A stretch of 33,988 bases of DNA from a virus: the IMG/VR virus record IMGVR_UViG_3300034374_003486, positions 1 to 33,988 of that record; one strand, given 5' to 3'. Below, one piece after another: positions 15,170-23,200 of this stretch; positions within the stretch are counted from its first letter, which is position 1, and the number at the start of each line of letters is the position of its first letter. The translations under genes were made by a program, and so were the position numbers. The notes beneath the pieces were generated by a model that was not told the origin of the DNA, made no database searches, and was given only the letters and a program-made list of their open reading frames with translations.

Positions 15170-16288
15170 CTAAAACCAGTCGATACAGCGTGTGTCACGC
15201 AGTCCAGTTGGGTAAAGTTCTGTTGTAAAAGCACCAGCATCACTCACAGAATAGCACCAATACGCTCGCGTATTGCTGTATCCGTCGTTAGATCCCATCG
15301 CCAAAACCTTCTGCGTTGGCATGTACGCAATGTTGAACGGCATACCGCCGTCGCCGCTTCCTACATACCCGAGCGTCACAGAATCTTCTTTGACTAAGTT
15401 CGGCAAGGTATTGCTCAATGCAAAAATTCGCAGGTCTGGACCGGGGGCTTTGCCGTTTTCTTCGTAGCTATGCCCGACAAATAGGAAGTTTTGCTCTGGC
15501 GCAAAGTCCATTCCGTATGGTGCTAGGTTGTACCAACTGTTTGTAAAAGTTATTGAGCTTGGTGCGGAAAGGCCGGTTCCAGAAACTGTGCCGTATAGAA
15601 CCTTGTTTTGCGTTTGATAAGCGTAATAGCTGTATCCATTCGCACAAACACCGCTGAGCCTAATCCATCCGTAGTTTTCTTGCGGGTTCGCCCAAGTTGT
15701 GTCGTATGAATCGAGTCCCGCAGCAGTTGGAGTTGATGGACATGCTAGTGGAGTTTGCGACCAGTTACCTGTTCGGAAAAGCTCAAGTACCGTACCTCCC
15801 CCACCCGCAACGCCTAAGTATCTGTTGTCATAGCTGAAGTGGATGTCGGTAATAGAAGACACTCCGGTAGATAGTGTCGTTATTAAAGATCCTAGCCCGG
15901 AACTGCTAAAGCTGTAGACAGAAACAGACGATGTGCTTGCAACAGCCAGAAGCGTGCCATCTGGACTGAAACGCACCGCACGAGCATTGGAAAGAGAGTA
16001 ATCAGTTCTGCTCCCAAATCCAGTTGAAGAATCAAATGGATAAATACTCCAGTCAGTGTTCGTACATACTGCTATGTACCCGCCCTGCTTCCTTGTTGAT
16101 ATTCCGTAGATCCCTGCACTGTGCGCAGTTCCGGGCTGGAAGTTAGCAGTTGATCCGCTTGCTGTGTCATAGACATGGGCATCTAAATACGGAGTGTAAT
16201 TCGCTCCAGCAGCAAACCCAATCGCTGATCTAACGTCGCGTGTCGGCAGATTCCAACCATGCTTGGCCGGTACAGATGAGCTGAACAT
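15170..16288 (-). CDS. Beta-propeller (WD40-like) virion protein, probable tail fibre or tip component
   Basis: 372 residues made of repeated blade-like units: AVRFSPDGTLLAVASTSSVS, DIHFSYDNRYLGVAGGGG, GMDFAPEQNFLFVGHSY and IAYMPTQKVLAMGSNDGY. Each has the hydrophobic strand, (S/P)-x-(D/Q/N)-x-x-(L/Y)-(L/A)-(A/V) turn and next strand of WD40-type propellers. No signal peptide. The ATG overlaps the upstream stop by one base (TAATG), so translation is probably coupled to the beta-rich protein before it. Position between fibre genes and internal proteins suggests a virion surface or tail-tip role; receptor binding is inference. Confidence 0.65.
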   Translation of the reverse strand: MFSSSVPAKHGWNLPTRDVRSAIGFAAGANYTPYLDAHVYDTASGSTANFQPGTAHSAGIYGISTRKQGGYIAVCTNTDWSIYPFDSSTGFGSRTDYSLSNARAVRFSPDGTLLAVASTSSVSVYSFSSSGLGSLITTLSTGVSSITDIHFSYDNRYLGVAGGGGTVLELFRTGNWSQTPLACPSTPTAAGLDSYDTTWANPQENYGWIRLSGVCANGYSYYAYQTQNKVLYGTVSGTGLSAPSSITFTNSWYNLAPYGMDFAPEQNFLFVGHSYEENGKAPGPDLRIFALSNTLPNLVKEDSVTLGYVGSGDGGMPFNIAYMPTQKVLAMGSNDGYSNTRAYWCYSVSDAGAFTTELYPTGLRDTRCIDWF

Positions 16289-17031
16289 TATGCAAGCACC
16301 AAGGTCAATGTAGCAGTAAGATCGGCAGCGTTTCCGTCTCCACCGGCAGTAACGACCTCTAGCTCCATAGCGTCTCCTCGCACTATGGAGTAATTGGTCG
16401 AGTTCATAAGTGTGCTTTCTGCATACGATCCAGCAGATGTAAGAGTAACACCAGTGTTACTGTTGTCAGCAATCAACCTGCTGCCACCGGCGAGAATCTG
16501 CATCTTGGGTGCGGACACACCGTCAGCTTGATTTGTTATGAAACTTGCTTGAACAGCGTAACATGGAGCAGCACGCCACTTGTAGTAAGACTGCATTTCT
16601 GTAGCTAGCAATGTTGTGCTTGTGTTAGTCGCAAAGAAACCAGCTACGAAGAAAGAAATCTCACTAACTTGTTCGGGTTTGCCCTGATGGATTGAGCTTA
16701 TCGTTCCGATATTTATTGCTGGTCCACGAACATTGACAGTGCCTCCTGAGATTGAATCAATAATGCAGTAATAGTCAGAGCTGGCAATGTTAATCCGCAA
16801 TGGAAGTCCAGCGTACAATCCAGTCGTATTGCTGAATGTAATTGACGATGCAGATGCCGCTGTTGCCGTGTAATTGGACGAAGAAACTAGAGTCCACCTA
16901 GAAGCGTCCGCCGTAAGGGAAACAACATTTCCCATTGTTGCTTGCTTCACCGCACCACTTTGATAGACCAGCAAAGTGTCCGCATTATTCAACGGAGTTG
17001 ATGCAGATGAGTATGTATTGAATTGAGCCAT
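16288..17031 (-). CDS. Beta-rich tail fibre/receptor-binding-like protein
   Basis: 247 residues. The N-terminus contains LNNADTLLVYQSGAVKQAT, an opening often seen in phage fibre-associated proteins that mount on a tail. The C-terminal half, from about residue 125, reads as a jelly-roll-type domain ending GDAMELEVVTAGGDGNAADL and TATLTLVLA. I have seen this ending in many uncharacterised phage structural proteins. It sits between the coiled-coil fibre (one base away) and the beta-propeller protein (overlapping by TAATG), so the three probably form one tail-tip complex. Confidence 0.5.
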   Translation of the reverse strand: MAQFNTYSSASTPLNNADTLLVYQSGAVKQATMGNVVSLTADASRWTLVSSSNYTATAASASSITFSNTTGLYAGLPLRINIASSDYYCIIDSISGGTVNVRGPAINIGTISSIHQGKPEQVSEISFFVAGFFATNTSTTLLATEMQSYYKWRAAPCYAVQASFITNQADGVSAPKMQILAGGSRLIADNSNTGVTLTSAGSYAESTLMNSTNYSIVRGDAMELEVVTAGGDGNAADLTATLTLVLA

Positions 17032-17032
17032 C

Positions 17033-17542
17033 TTATCCTCTGATAATTAAGCAGATTTCGTTTATCTTTGATTGCAGGGCAGCGATGTCCGCTTCTATTA
17101 AATCAAACTGCGACTGATACCAGTTGGCGTATCCCTTAGCGTTCCATTCAGACTGCGTTAAAGTAGCAACAGAGCCGTAACCTCCGGGTTGAACCCCTAG
17201 CTGTGCTGTGTAAGTTCCGTTAGGTATGGACACATCAACTAAAGTTGCATCTTCATCTACCTTCGCCGCTAGAGAAGAGCTTAATGTTCCAATAGAGGCA
17301 GTGTTTGTGCTAATGTTCCCAGTGTTTGTCGCTATGTTAGTTGTGTTCGTTGTTATGTTTGCGGTGTTCGTGTCGATTTGCGAAGTCAGAGATGTTTCCA
17401 ACGTGTTAATTAAAGTAACACTTCCTTTTATTTTGCTGTTGAGCCTTTCCATAGCGAGTTCGTTGTCTCGCTTGTCATCGGTCGCCGGTGAGTGAAACGG
17501 ATAGTTTGCAACACTACCTGAAACTATAATTGGATCTGCCAT
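17033..17542 (-). CDS. Short coiled-coil fibre protein
   Basis: 169 residues from the ATG at 17542. I prefer this start because it overlaps the stop of the nozzle gene as TAATG and follows an AAGG ribosome site. An in-frame upstream start at 17596 would add 18 residues read from inside the nozzle gene. Residues about 57-85 are heptads of the form xxTNTxxI, typical of Asn/Thr-rich trimeric coiled coils in fibre stalks. A small beta-rich part follows (LGVQPGGYGSVATLTQSEWN), then a C-terminal helix. Likely a structural tail fibre or adaptor. Confidence 0.6.
   Translation of the reverse strand: MADPIIVSGSVANYPFHSPATDDKRDNELAMERLNSKIKGSVTLINTLETSLTSQIDTNTANITTNTTNIATNTGNISTNTASIGTLSSSLAAKVDEDATLVDVSIPNGTYTAQLGVQPGGYGSVATLTQSEWNAKGYANWYQSQFDLIEADIAALQSKINEICLIIRG
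17290..17374 (-). repeat. 21-bp tandem repeats encoding Asn/Thr heptads
   Basis: Four imperfect 21-bp units encode TNTANIT, TNTTNIA, TNTGNIS and TNTASIG. The repeat is visible at DNA level as recurring GTGTTTGT/GTGTTCGT on the plus strand. It makes the stalk coiled coil, and such repeats can expand or contract to change fibre length. Confidence 0.7.
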
Positions 17543-19389
17543 TACCTTACTCTCCCGACTGGCGACACAGTAGCGACCAAAGCCTCGGCACTCCAAGCCT
17601 CGTTGCTGTGTAGCACGAACACGGAGTAAGGCCCTCGCAGTCTTGTTCTTATTGTCTTGCTTCTTCCAGCACCTATGTTTCTTGTGAAGTCTGGCGTATC
17701 ACCATCTACCGCAGACTGTAGTAGCTGCTCTGCGTTATCTCCAACGTAAACGTCAACGGTAACAGAACCGCTTCCTGTGCCAAGCTCGGTATGCAGCTCA
17801 GACAACATGCTACTGACGTTTAGTGACTGCGACATCACAAACGGACCTATGACTATCTTTGACGAGATAACGTCTCCGTCGTCCGTCGTGCCGCTCAGTT
17901 CTCTAATGTATCCATCAAGACCGAGGGTGAGAGTCCCTCTCTGTCTCGTCGGCGCACCAGCGTATGAAAGTGCGGCTACTGGCTGCTTGTTGTAGTCTGA
18001 GAAACTGAACTCCCAAAACGAGTCAGTTGTCGTGTCATACCACCAGTGCGATCCAACAGTCAGCCCATCTCTCGGAGTAACGAATATTATTACTGCGTTG
18101 TCTTTCATGTCGTAGGCAATCGCAGTGTCAAAGTTTTCGTTGTCCCTTTCCTTTAGCTCTGTTGGCATTTTTCCGTCGCTGACTGGAACAGGAGGCTGAG
18201 ACATGTTCGGAGCAATTATGTAAAGACCATCCTTGCTCAAAAAGTAAACCTCTCCGTTCGGACCGTAACACCAAGACTCTGGCGAAACGCACCCGACCGT
18301 CCTGCTGAGGTTAAATAACTGACCTCCGAAAGCTGGATCGCCACGAAGAACCCATGTCGATTGCTCAGCGAACATTAGGAGAAAGTCATAGCCGACTGCA
18401 ACCATCGCTGTGATAGGGTCGCCCGGCAATCCTGCGTCACTTGCTGTACCAGCTACCGGCCTGCCAGCATCCTCAAGATCAGCTGAGAAGTTGTAGTCAC
18501 CTGAATCGCCAACTCTACTCATGTACCAGACTGTGCCGACTGCCCACACTAACCTGTCTCTGTATGTGGCGATGATAGCGTTGTCGCCACTTGGAAATGT
18601 TCCGCCGGTAGGGTTTATGATCTCGGAAGTTCTGTTCTCAACATCCAATATCTTCGGTGCTGTTACGACTTCGTATGTAATCGCGCCTCCAGTGCCAACA
18701 GTTGTGTCAACTAGAACAATGCTTCCAGATGTTATGGAAGACCCTACTGATGCTCCAGCCGCAGTTGTCAAAATATTTACAACATGTGTTGTGGGGTCTA
18801 TGCCTATCTGCTGGAAGTTTGTACCGGCAGTGTCTTGCAGGATGCCGCTTGAAACGGTTGCTCCAGCAGTTGTTGCCTGAATTACCTCTCGCGGCTGAGC
18901 GAATATTACAGACCCTTGATAAACAGCAACATTGCCTGAATAGGCATTGCCTGTTCCAGTCAGCACAAACGATGCAGTAGATATTGGGTCGGACAAATGA
19001 TCCGTTATATCTGCTCCGAGATGATCCGTAATGTTGGCGTTTATCTCATTTAGAGTTTCTGTGTAGGTGACAACTCCGTTTACGATGCTTCTGGTAGCAC
19101 TTGAAACATAAATACCAGCGGAAGTGCCTACCATCAGATACTGGTAAGGCTCATTGAAGTCCGCAGTAACTTTTGACACCTCTAACAAATACTGAGGGTC
19201 GCCATCTACTTGCGTGGGAAATCTTTTGACAAGACCTTTGCGAGATCCTCCGCGAATACGCGATTCCGTAACGTCTTTAGGAAATACGTTACTTGCGTAC
19301 ACAGTGGTATCGGGATCACCTGCAAGATGCGACAGTGATTTATTGACACCGCGAAGCGGGAACGGCAATGTCACATCTTGTTTTGGCAT
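17542..19389 (-). CDS. Tail nozzle/tubular-B-like protein
   Basis: 615 residues. It opens VTLPFPLRGVNKSLSH, with a following region rich in beta strands. The middle holds AIIATYRDRLVWAVGTVWYM, SRVGDSGDYNF, PITAMVAVGYDFLLMFAEQS, TWVLRG and TVGCVSPES. This order (a 'YRDRLW' strand, a 'S-x-x-GDxxNF' loop, a 'D-x-LLxF' strand, then 'W-x-L-x-G' and 'G-(C/A)-V-S-P-x-S') is characteristic of short-tailed-phage nozzle or DNA-stabilisation proteins of the T7 gp12 / P22 gp10 type. The start overlaps the upstream stop by one base (TAATG). Two adaptor genes lie upstream, consistent with a connector-to-nozzle stack. Confidence 0.7.
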   Translation of the reverse strand: MPKQDVTLPFPLRGVNKSLSHLAGDPDTTVYASNVFPKDVTESRIRGGSRKGLVKRFPTQVDGDPQYLLEVSKVTADFNEPYQYLMVGTSAGIYVSSATRSIVNGVVTYTETLNEINANITDHLGADITDHLSDPISTASFVLTGTGNAYSGNVAVYQGSVIFAQPREVIQATTAGATVSSGILQDTAGTNFQQIGIDPTTHVVNILTTAAGASVGSSITSGSIVLVDTTVGTGGAITYEVVTAPKILDVENRTSEIINPTGGTFPSGDNAIIATYRDRLVWAVGTVWYMSRVGDSGDYNFSADLEDAGRPVAGTASDAGLPGDPITAMVAVGYDFLLMFAEQSTWVLRGDPAFGGQLFNLSRTVGCVSPESWCYGPNGEVYFLSKDGLYIIAPNMSQPPVPVSDGKMPTELKERDNENFDTAIAYDMKDNAVIIFVTPRDGLTVGSHWWYDTTTDSFWEFSFSDYNKQPVAALSYAGAPTRQRGTLTLGLDGYIRELSGTTDDGDVISSKIVIGPFVMSQSLNVSSMLSELHTELGTGSGSVTVDVYVGDNAEQLLQSAVDGDTPDFTRNIGAGRSKTIRTRLRGPYSVFVLHSNEAWSAEALVATVSPVGRVR

Positions 19390-19751
19390 TATGCTTCCAA
19401 TAGCAGGTACTCAATTTCCCTATCTGCTGCACTTGCCTTTACCAGAACAGCCGCACCAGAAACGAGTCTGAACATGAACGGGTCGCCAGCTTTCAAAGTG
19501 AGAAATTCTGTCTCGCCGTTGATGTAGAAAGTTACAGTTCCGGTTGTGCTGATAACACGACCAGCGATAAGTCCACCCAAAGCAGCAACTCCTCCTAGCT
19601 TTAATGATGCACCAGAAGTTCCAACCAGCATTGTGGTCTTAGCGTACTGCTCACCAGCAACATCAGACGAGATGGAGATGCTGTGCATTTCCTCTTCGCG
19701 TCCGCCTTTTTTGTAGAGCAATGATACTGTGCTTGTTGCTTCGTTAGCCAT
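19389..19751 (-). CDS. Small beta-rich virion protein of unknown function
   Basis: 120 residues, mostly beta strands and small residues (GGVAALGGLIAGRVISTTGT, VTFYINGETEFLTLKAGDPF). No cysteine, no signal peptide. It lies immediately upstream of the nozzle gene with a TAATG overlap, so its product is probably made in step with the nozzle. I do not recognise the family; a small tail or fibre-attachment protein is plausible. Confidence 0.6.
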   Translation of the reverse strand: MANEATSTVSLLYKKGGREEEMHSISISSDVAGEQYAKTTMLVGTSGASLKLGGVAALGGLIAGRVISTTGTVTFYINGETEFLTLKAGDPFMFRLVSGAAVLVKASAADREIEYLLLEA

Positions 19752-19755
19752 GTTA

Positions 19756-20052
19756 TTACCTGTTATATGTTACGCCAGAGTTTTGCCAGTCGTGATGATC
19801 GTATCCTCGATCCATGCGATCAGACTTGTCGTAGTTATATCCGAGTGTTTGTGGAGACTCTTGCATCTGATCGTGACGGACCGACGCAATCAATGCCTCC
19901 ATAAACAGCCGCTCGTGGATTCCTTCAACGCCAGCTATTCTGTCTGCGGAAACTAAGCAAGCCTCTAAGATCATTCTTGCATGTGTAGCCGTACCACGCA
20001 TGACTGTATCAAGCGTGACGACTTCCTTAATGCCGCCTATTACGTCTGTCAT
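19756..20052 (-). CDS. Hypothetical 98-residue protein
   Basis: Mainly helical (TATHARMILEACLVSADRIA, HERLFMEALIASVRHDQM) with a polar, Tyr/Asp/His-rich C-terminus (YDKSDRMDRGYDHHDWQN). It sits four bases before the next gene in the tail cluster. The reading frame spans a complete intergenic slot with no competing frame, so it is very likely a gene. Function unknown. Confidence 0.6.
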   Translation of the reverse strand: MTDVIGGIKEVVTLDTVMRGTATHARMILEACLVSADRIAGVEGIHERLFMEALIASVRHDQMQESPQTLGYNYDKSDRMDRGYDHHDWQNSGVTYNR

Positions 20053-20061
20053 GTTAGTGTC

Positions 20062-20610
20062 CTAGCTAATTGTTGTAGTTCCATCAGATGCTACAGTAAG
20101 CGTCTTTGGATCTGTAAACGTGACGTTCGCTTTTCTTCTCCACAGATAGAAAGTGCCAGCAGGAAGATACAAGTCAATCTTTCCTAGCTCGTCACAGTTT
20201 CCTTTTCTGTATAGATCCGTCGTGTCACTTGTATCGGAGGTTGTGATAATAACCTCGCAATATGGAACGACTTCATTGTTGGCTAACCTAATTGTTAGGT
20301 TTACCAAGAAACCACGAGTGTCATCTGGCCGTGGGCGATGCGAGGCGGGACACCCAATTACTTGAATAGTTGAGGTCGAGTGTTCAGGATATATTGCAAG
20401 ATCGTCACAGTTAGTTTCCGCTTGCGTTAAAGCAAAAAGATAATAACCGTCTTCAACCTCTGTCGGGTTTACATCATTTGCTGCAACTGGCGCAGCAAAA
20501 TCTTTTGACAACTTAGCAGTTATAGATGCCGAAGCACCCGTAACTGGCTGGTTGTCAGCAAGATTAAACGCGAAAACGCGATAAAACTGACCTGCTACAT
20601 TCTTAAACAT
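20062..20610 (-). CDS. Two-domain Ig/transthyretin-like virion protein
   Basis: 182 residues with two beta-sandwich-like halves. The first contains ASITAKLSKDFAAPVAANDV and EDGYYLFALTQAETNCDDLA, a pattern common in phage structural proteins ('NPTEVxDGxYxFxLTxAETN'). The second, after about residue 95, contains FLVNLTIRLANNEVVPYCEV and LGKIDLYLPAGTFYLWRRKA, like the prealbumin-type domain in which a side chain loop is followed by a L-P-A-G-x-Y/F strand. Probably exposed on the virion. It is preceded by a three-base gap and follows the same transcript as its neighbours. Confidence 0.55.
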   Translation of the reverse strand: MFKNVAGQFYRVFAFNLADNQPVTGASASITAKLSKDFAAPVAANDVNPTEVEDGYYLFALTQAETNCDDLAIYPEHSTSTIQVIGCPASHRPRPDDTRGFLVNLTIRLANNEVVPYCEVIITTSDTSDTTDLYRKGNCDELGKIDLYLPAGTFYLWRRKANVTFTDPKTLTVASDGTTTIS

Positions 20611-20613
20611 GAT

Positions 20614-21036
20614 TTACGCAATCGTTAGTATTCCAGAAGCGTCAAACGTCACAGCAAATTGATTGCCGCTAGTCAGGCTGACTGTTGATCCGTAGTCGTA
20701 GTACCCAATAACCTTGTCGGACGTTGAGTTGTAAATAACTACATACCTAAAACTGGTTCCACCCATAGGCGAGCCGCTTGATGTCCAAGTTGGCGAGTCG
20801 GACGAATCAAAAGTGTACGTTCCGCTGGTTTGCGATGACGTTTTGTTTCCGATTGTTATTCCTCCAGTGGTGTAACCACCTACACCACTAAGTTCGCCTG
20901 AAAGCCCACTGTACGAAGTTGCGCTTGCCGTTGGGTCAGACGAAAATAACGCAATCTTAATTGTGTCATTTGCAATGTCGTGAAATCCGTTTGCAACGTC
21001 TGCGACGAAAGCATTGACTTTTGTAAAGGCTGCCAT
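20614..21036 (-). CDS. Phage structural protein of the 'KIALFSSDPT' type, function unknown
   Basis: 140 residues. It contains FVADVANGFHDIANDTIKIA, then LFSSDPTASATSYSGLSGEL and GGYTTGGITI, ending in a beta-rich half with FRYVVIYNSTSDKVIGYYDY. I recognise this pattern from many tailed-phage genomes, where it is always small, always in the virion cluster, and has no established function. It sits two bases after the 589-residue protein's stop. It is probably a minor virion component. Confidence 0.6.
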   Translation of the reverse strand: MAAFTKVNAFVADVANGFHDIANDTIKIALFSSDPTASATSYSGLSGELSGVGGYTTGGITIGNKTSSQTSGTYTFDSSDSPTWTSSGSPMGGTSFRYVVIYNSTSDKVIGYYDYGSTVSLTSGNQFAVTFDASGILTIA

Positions 21037-21038
21037 TG

Positions 21039-22808
21039 TTATTCATCCTGCATCATAAATCGGTAGTAATAGGGTGTACTAAGTAAATTTCCGGTGTCTA
21101 ACAGCCCCACAGGTCTACCAGTCAGTTGCAGACTACCAACTGAGGCAGCAAAAGTCACCTGAAATAATGCGTCATTTCCAGAGGCACTGAACGAGCCAAC
21201 AAGAGCGTCTAGTGTCTCCCCAGCACCGAGTTTTGCCGGTAATCCAGTGAGCGAAAACGCACCTGTATTAACGGCGTAATTCAATTTAAGCGTGAGCGTG
21301 GAGTCGATGCCGGTTAGTGCAAATGACGCAACCTGTCCTTGGAGAACAGTTGCCTGAGACGCTTCAATGTCATTTCCGGTAAGCGAAAATGAACCGACGC
21401 TTGTAGCAAAGGTTTGCTTTAACGATGATTGCTGTCCCGACAGAGAAAATGCACCAGTCTCTGCACTTAGGATTTCAACGACATTTAACGATGCGTTGTT
21501 GCCAGTCAGCGTGAAAGTTGCAACTGTAGCAGCAAGCCCATCTGCCCAATCATCAGAAACGAGAAAATACCCGTAATTGCCTGTTCCGGAAAACGGAGCA
21601 GCACTGTAACTAACATCTACGTCTTGACTATTGAAGCTCGTAGTGCCGCTAAGTCTTGTATTTGCAAAACCAGTGTACTCAATAATGCTAAATCCTGAGC
21701 TATTCGTAAGAACTGAGCCAGTAACTGTAGTACCGACATTATCTTGCGAATAACCGTAACTGTTGGACTCAACCACGCTGCTAGAGCTTTTGTCTGAACG
21801 CCAGTAAAATTGACATGTTGATGATGTAGAACCTGTATCGATTGTGTCTTGGCTAGATACGCTCATCCCTCCCATGTGGAACAGCTTTGCGTTGTGACCA
21901 GATGCACTGTTTCCTGTTAGCGTCTCGTAAGGAATCCCATAAGATATAGCCCTGTCATCAACATACGCTTTTAGCGTGTCTTCAAATGCTATGTATGCAG
22001 CTACATCATTGTTGGGCGTGCCGCTAGTAGTTAAGGTTATACTGCTTGTAGATCCATTCGCAGTCCAGCTAGTTATCGGAGCTGACCAATTAACGGAACC
22101 AGCGGCTGCTTGGTTAAGAACAGCAGTTGTGCTGAAGTATGCCGTGTTTTCTGAGGTAGTTGGACCGTCAGGTTGATGCCAGTTTTGGCTCCATTGCCTA
22201 AACGTGGAATCCGTTATCCTCTGTGCAAATCCGTAGGAAGGCAGCACAATGTTCGCGGATGTGTTCGTACCCGGTTGGCACTGCGACAAGAAAAACGCCG
22301 TGTTGCAGTCGATATTTCCAGACCCATCACTAGCGTCTGTTGTAATGCTTACTGTGTTATTATTGGGTAGCGTTATGCTTCCGACACTTGCTTTTATTCC
22401 GGATATTGCATGTATTGAAACCTGAAATTGTCTGCTAGCAGTGGGCGTGCCAGTCGATTTCGTTAGCCGCAGTCCATCTGTGATTCTGCTTACTGTTACA
22501 TCGCAGGCTCTATGAAAACGTAGAGTTGTGTTTCCTAAAAAATAATGAACTCTCTCGTTGTTTGTGTTGGCTACGGAGTCTTGATCCCAAGCTGACATTG
22601 AATGACAGTCAAACGTGCCGCCTGAGTCGATTGCTCCACATCCAGCATATTCATAGCGGCTAACATCTTGCGTTGCGTCCAAGTCCTGAGCGGCAAATGA
22701 ATAAAAGAAAGCGGTAACGTCACCCAAGTCTGCTACGGTTGCGTCGTAGGTGGTTCCGCTCGCATCGGTGCTATCTATGTCAAAAATTAGCGTTGCGACT
22801 TTAGGCAT
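21039..22808 (-). CDS. 589-residue virion protein with C-terminal FSLTG repeats
   Basis: Ser/Thr/Asn-rich and mostly beta throughout, without a signal peptide. Residues about 1-425 look like one or two large beta domains, with isolated cysteines and motifs such as VAAYIAFEDTLKAYVDD. Residues about 430-575 are seven short repeats of the type (V/T)G-(S/A)-F-(S/A)-L-(T/S)-G. The C-terminus is LSTPYYYRFMMQDE. Likely a surface or tail-attached protein. The repeat type is widespread in phage proteins of unknown role. It starts two bases after the upstream stop. Confidence 0.6.
   Translation of the reverse strand: MPKVATLIFDIDSTDASGTTYDATVADLGDVTAFFYSFAAQDLDATQDVSRYEYAGCGAIDSGGTFDCHSMSAWDQDSVANTNNERVHYFLGNTTLRFHRACDVTVSRITDGLRLTKSTGTPTASRQFQVSIHAISGIKASVGSITLPNNNTVSITTDASDGSGNIDCNTAFFLSQCQPGTNTSANIVLPSYGFAQRITDSTFRQWSQNWHQPDGPTTSENTAYFSTTAVLNQAAAGSVNWSAPITSWTANGSTSSITLTTSGTPNNDVAAYIAFEDTLKAYVDDRAISYGIPYETLTGNSASGHNAKLFHMGGMSVSSQDTIDTGSTSSTCQFYWRSDKSSSSVVESNSYGYSQDNVGTTVTGSVLTNSSGFSIIEYTGFANTRLSGTTSFNSQDVDVSYSAAPFSGTGNYGYFLVSDDWADGLAATVATFTLTGNNASLNVVEILSAETGAFSLSGQQSSLKQTFATSVGSFSLTGNDIEASQATVLQGQVASFALTGIDSTLTLKLNYAVNTGAFSLTGLPAKLGAGETLDALVGSFSASGNDALFQVTFAASVGSLQLTGRPVGLLDTGNLLSTPYYYRFMMQDE
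21083..21518 (-). repeat. Seven ~21-residue FSLTG repeats
   Basis: Successive units read VATFTLTGNNASL, TGAFSLSGQQSSL, VGSFSLTGNDIEA, VASFALTGIDSTL, TGAFSLTGLPAKL, VGSFSASGNDALF and VGSLQLTGRPVGL. Each has a beta strand with alternating small and hydrophobic residues, an invariant Gly, then a turn. The DNA is diverged between units, so the repeats are old. Confidence 0.75.
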
Positions 22809-22810
22809 AG

Positions 22811-23155
22811 CTAGACTCCCGCTAGCTGACGTATCTCGGCATCAGTGAGGTTAAATTGTCGCTCTACCATTTCAAAGCCATTGCGGAGCTTTTGCAGGTT
22901 GCACTCAGCCATGCTTCCGCCATTAACAACGTACTGGATGAATGTTGTAAGATCCAAGCCTTCTGCAACTGTCAGTGATCTTCCGAGAAGTTCTTCTAAC
23001 TTGGTTTCGCATTGCTGGGAGGTCCATATTCCGGCAGCACCAATAGAGACAATTCCGAGAATATCTGTGATGGCAACTCGCTGAGAGTTTTCTGTTTGTC
23101 TGCCCGGAACCAATGCAAACAGGCCAGTGTATTGTTCAGTTTGTACTTCAGGCAT
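22811..23155 (-). CDS. Hypothetical 114-residue protein in the connector cluster
   Basis: A mostly helical small protein (SQQCETKLEELLGRSLTVAE, MAECNLQKLRNGFEMVERQF) ending LTDAEIRQLAGV. The last part looks like a short helix-turn-helix capping motif. It lies between the double adaptor gene and the 589-residue protein. Preceded by a 45-base gap with a weak GAGAG ribosome site. I do not recognise it. Confidence 0.6.
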   Translation of the reverse strand: MPEVQTEQYTGLFALVPGRQTENSQRVAITDILGIVSIGAAGIWTSQQCETKLEELLGRSLTVAEGLDLTTFIQYVVNGGSMAECNLQKLRNGFEMVERQFNLTDAEIRQLAGV

Positions 23156-23200
23156 TGTTTTCTGCTCTCAATTTAGATTGTGTCGTGGTATGCAAACAAA

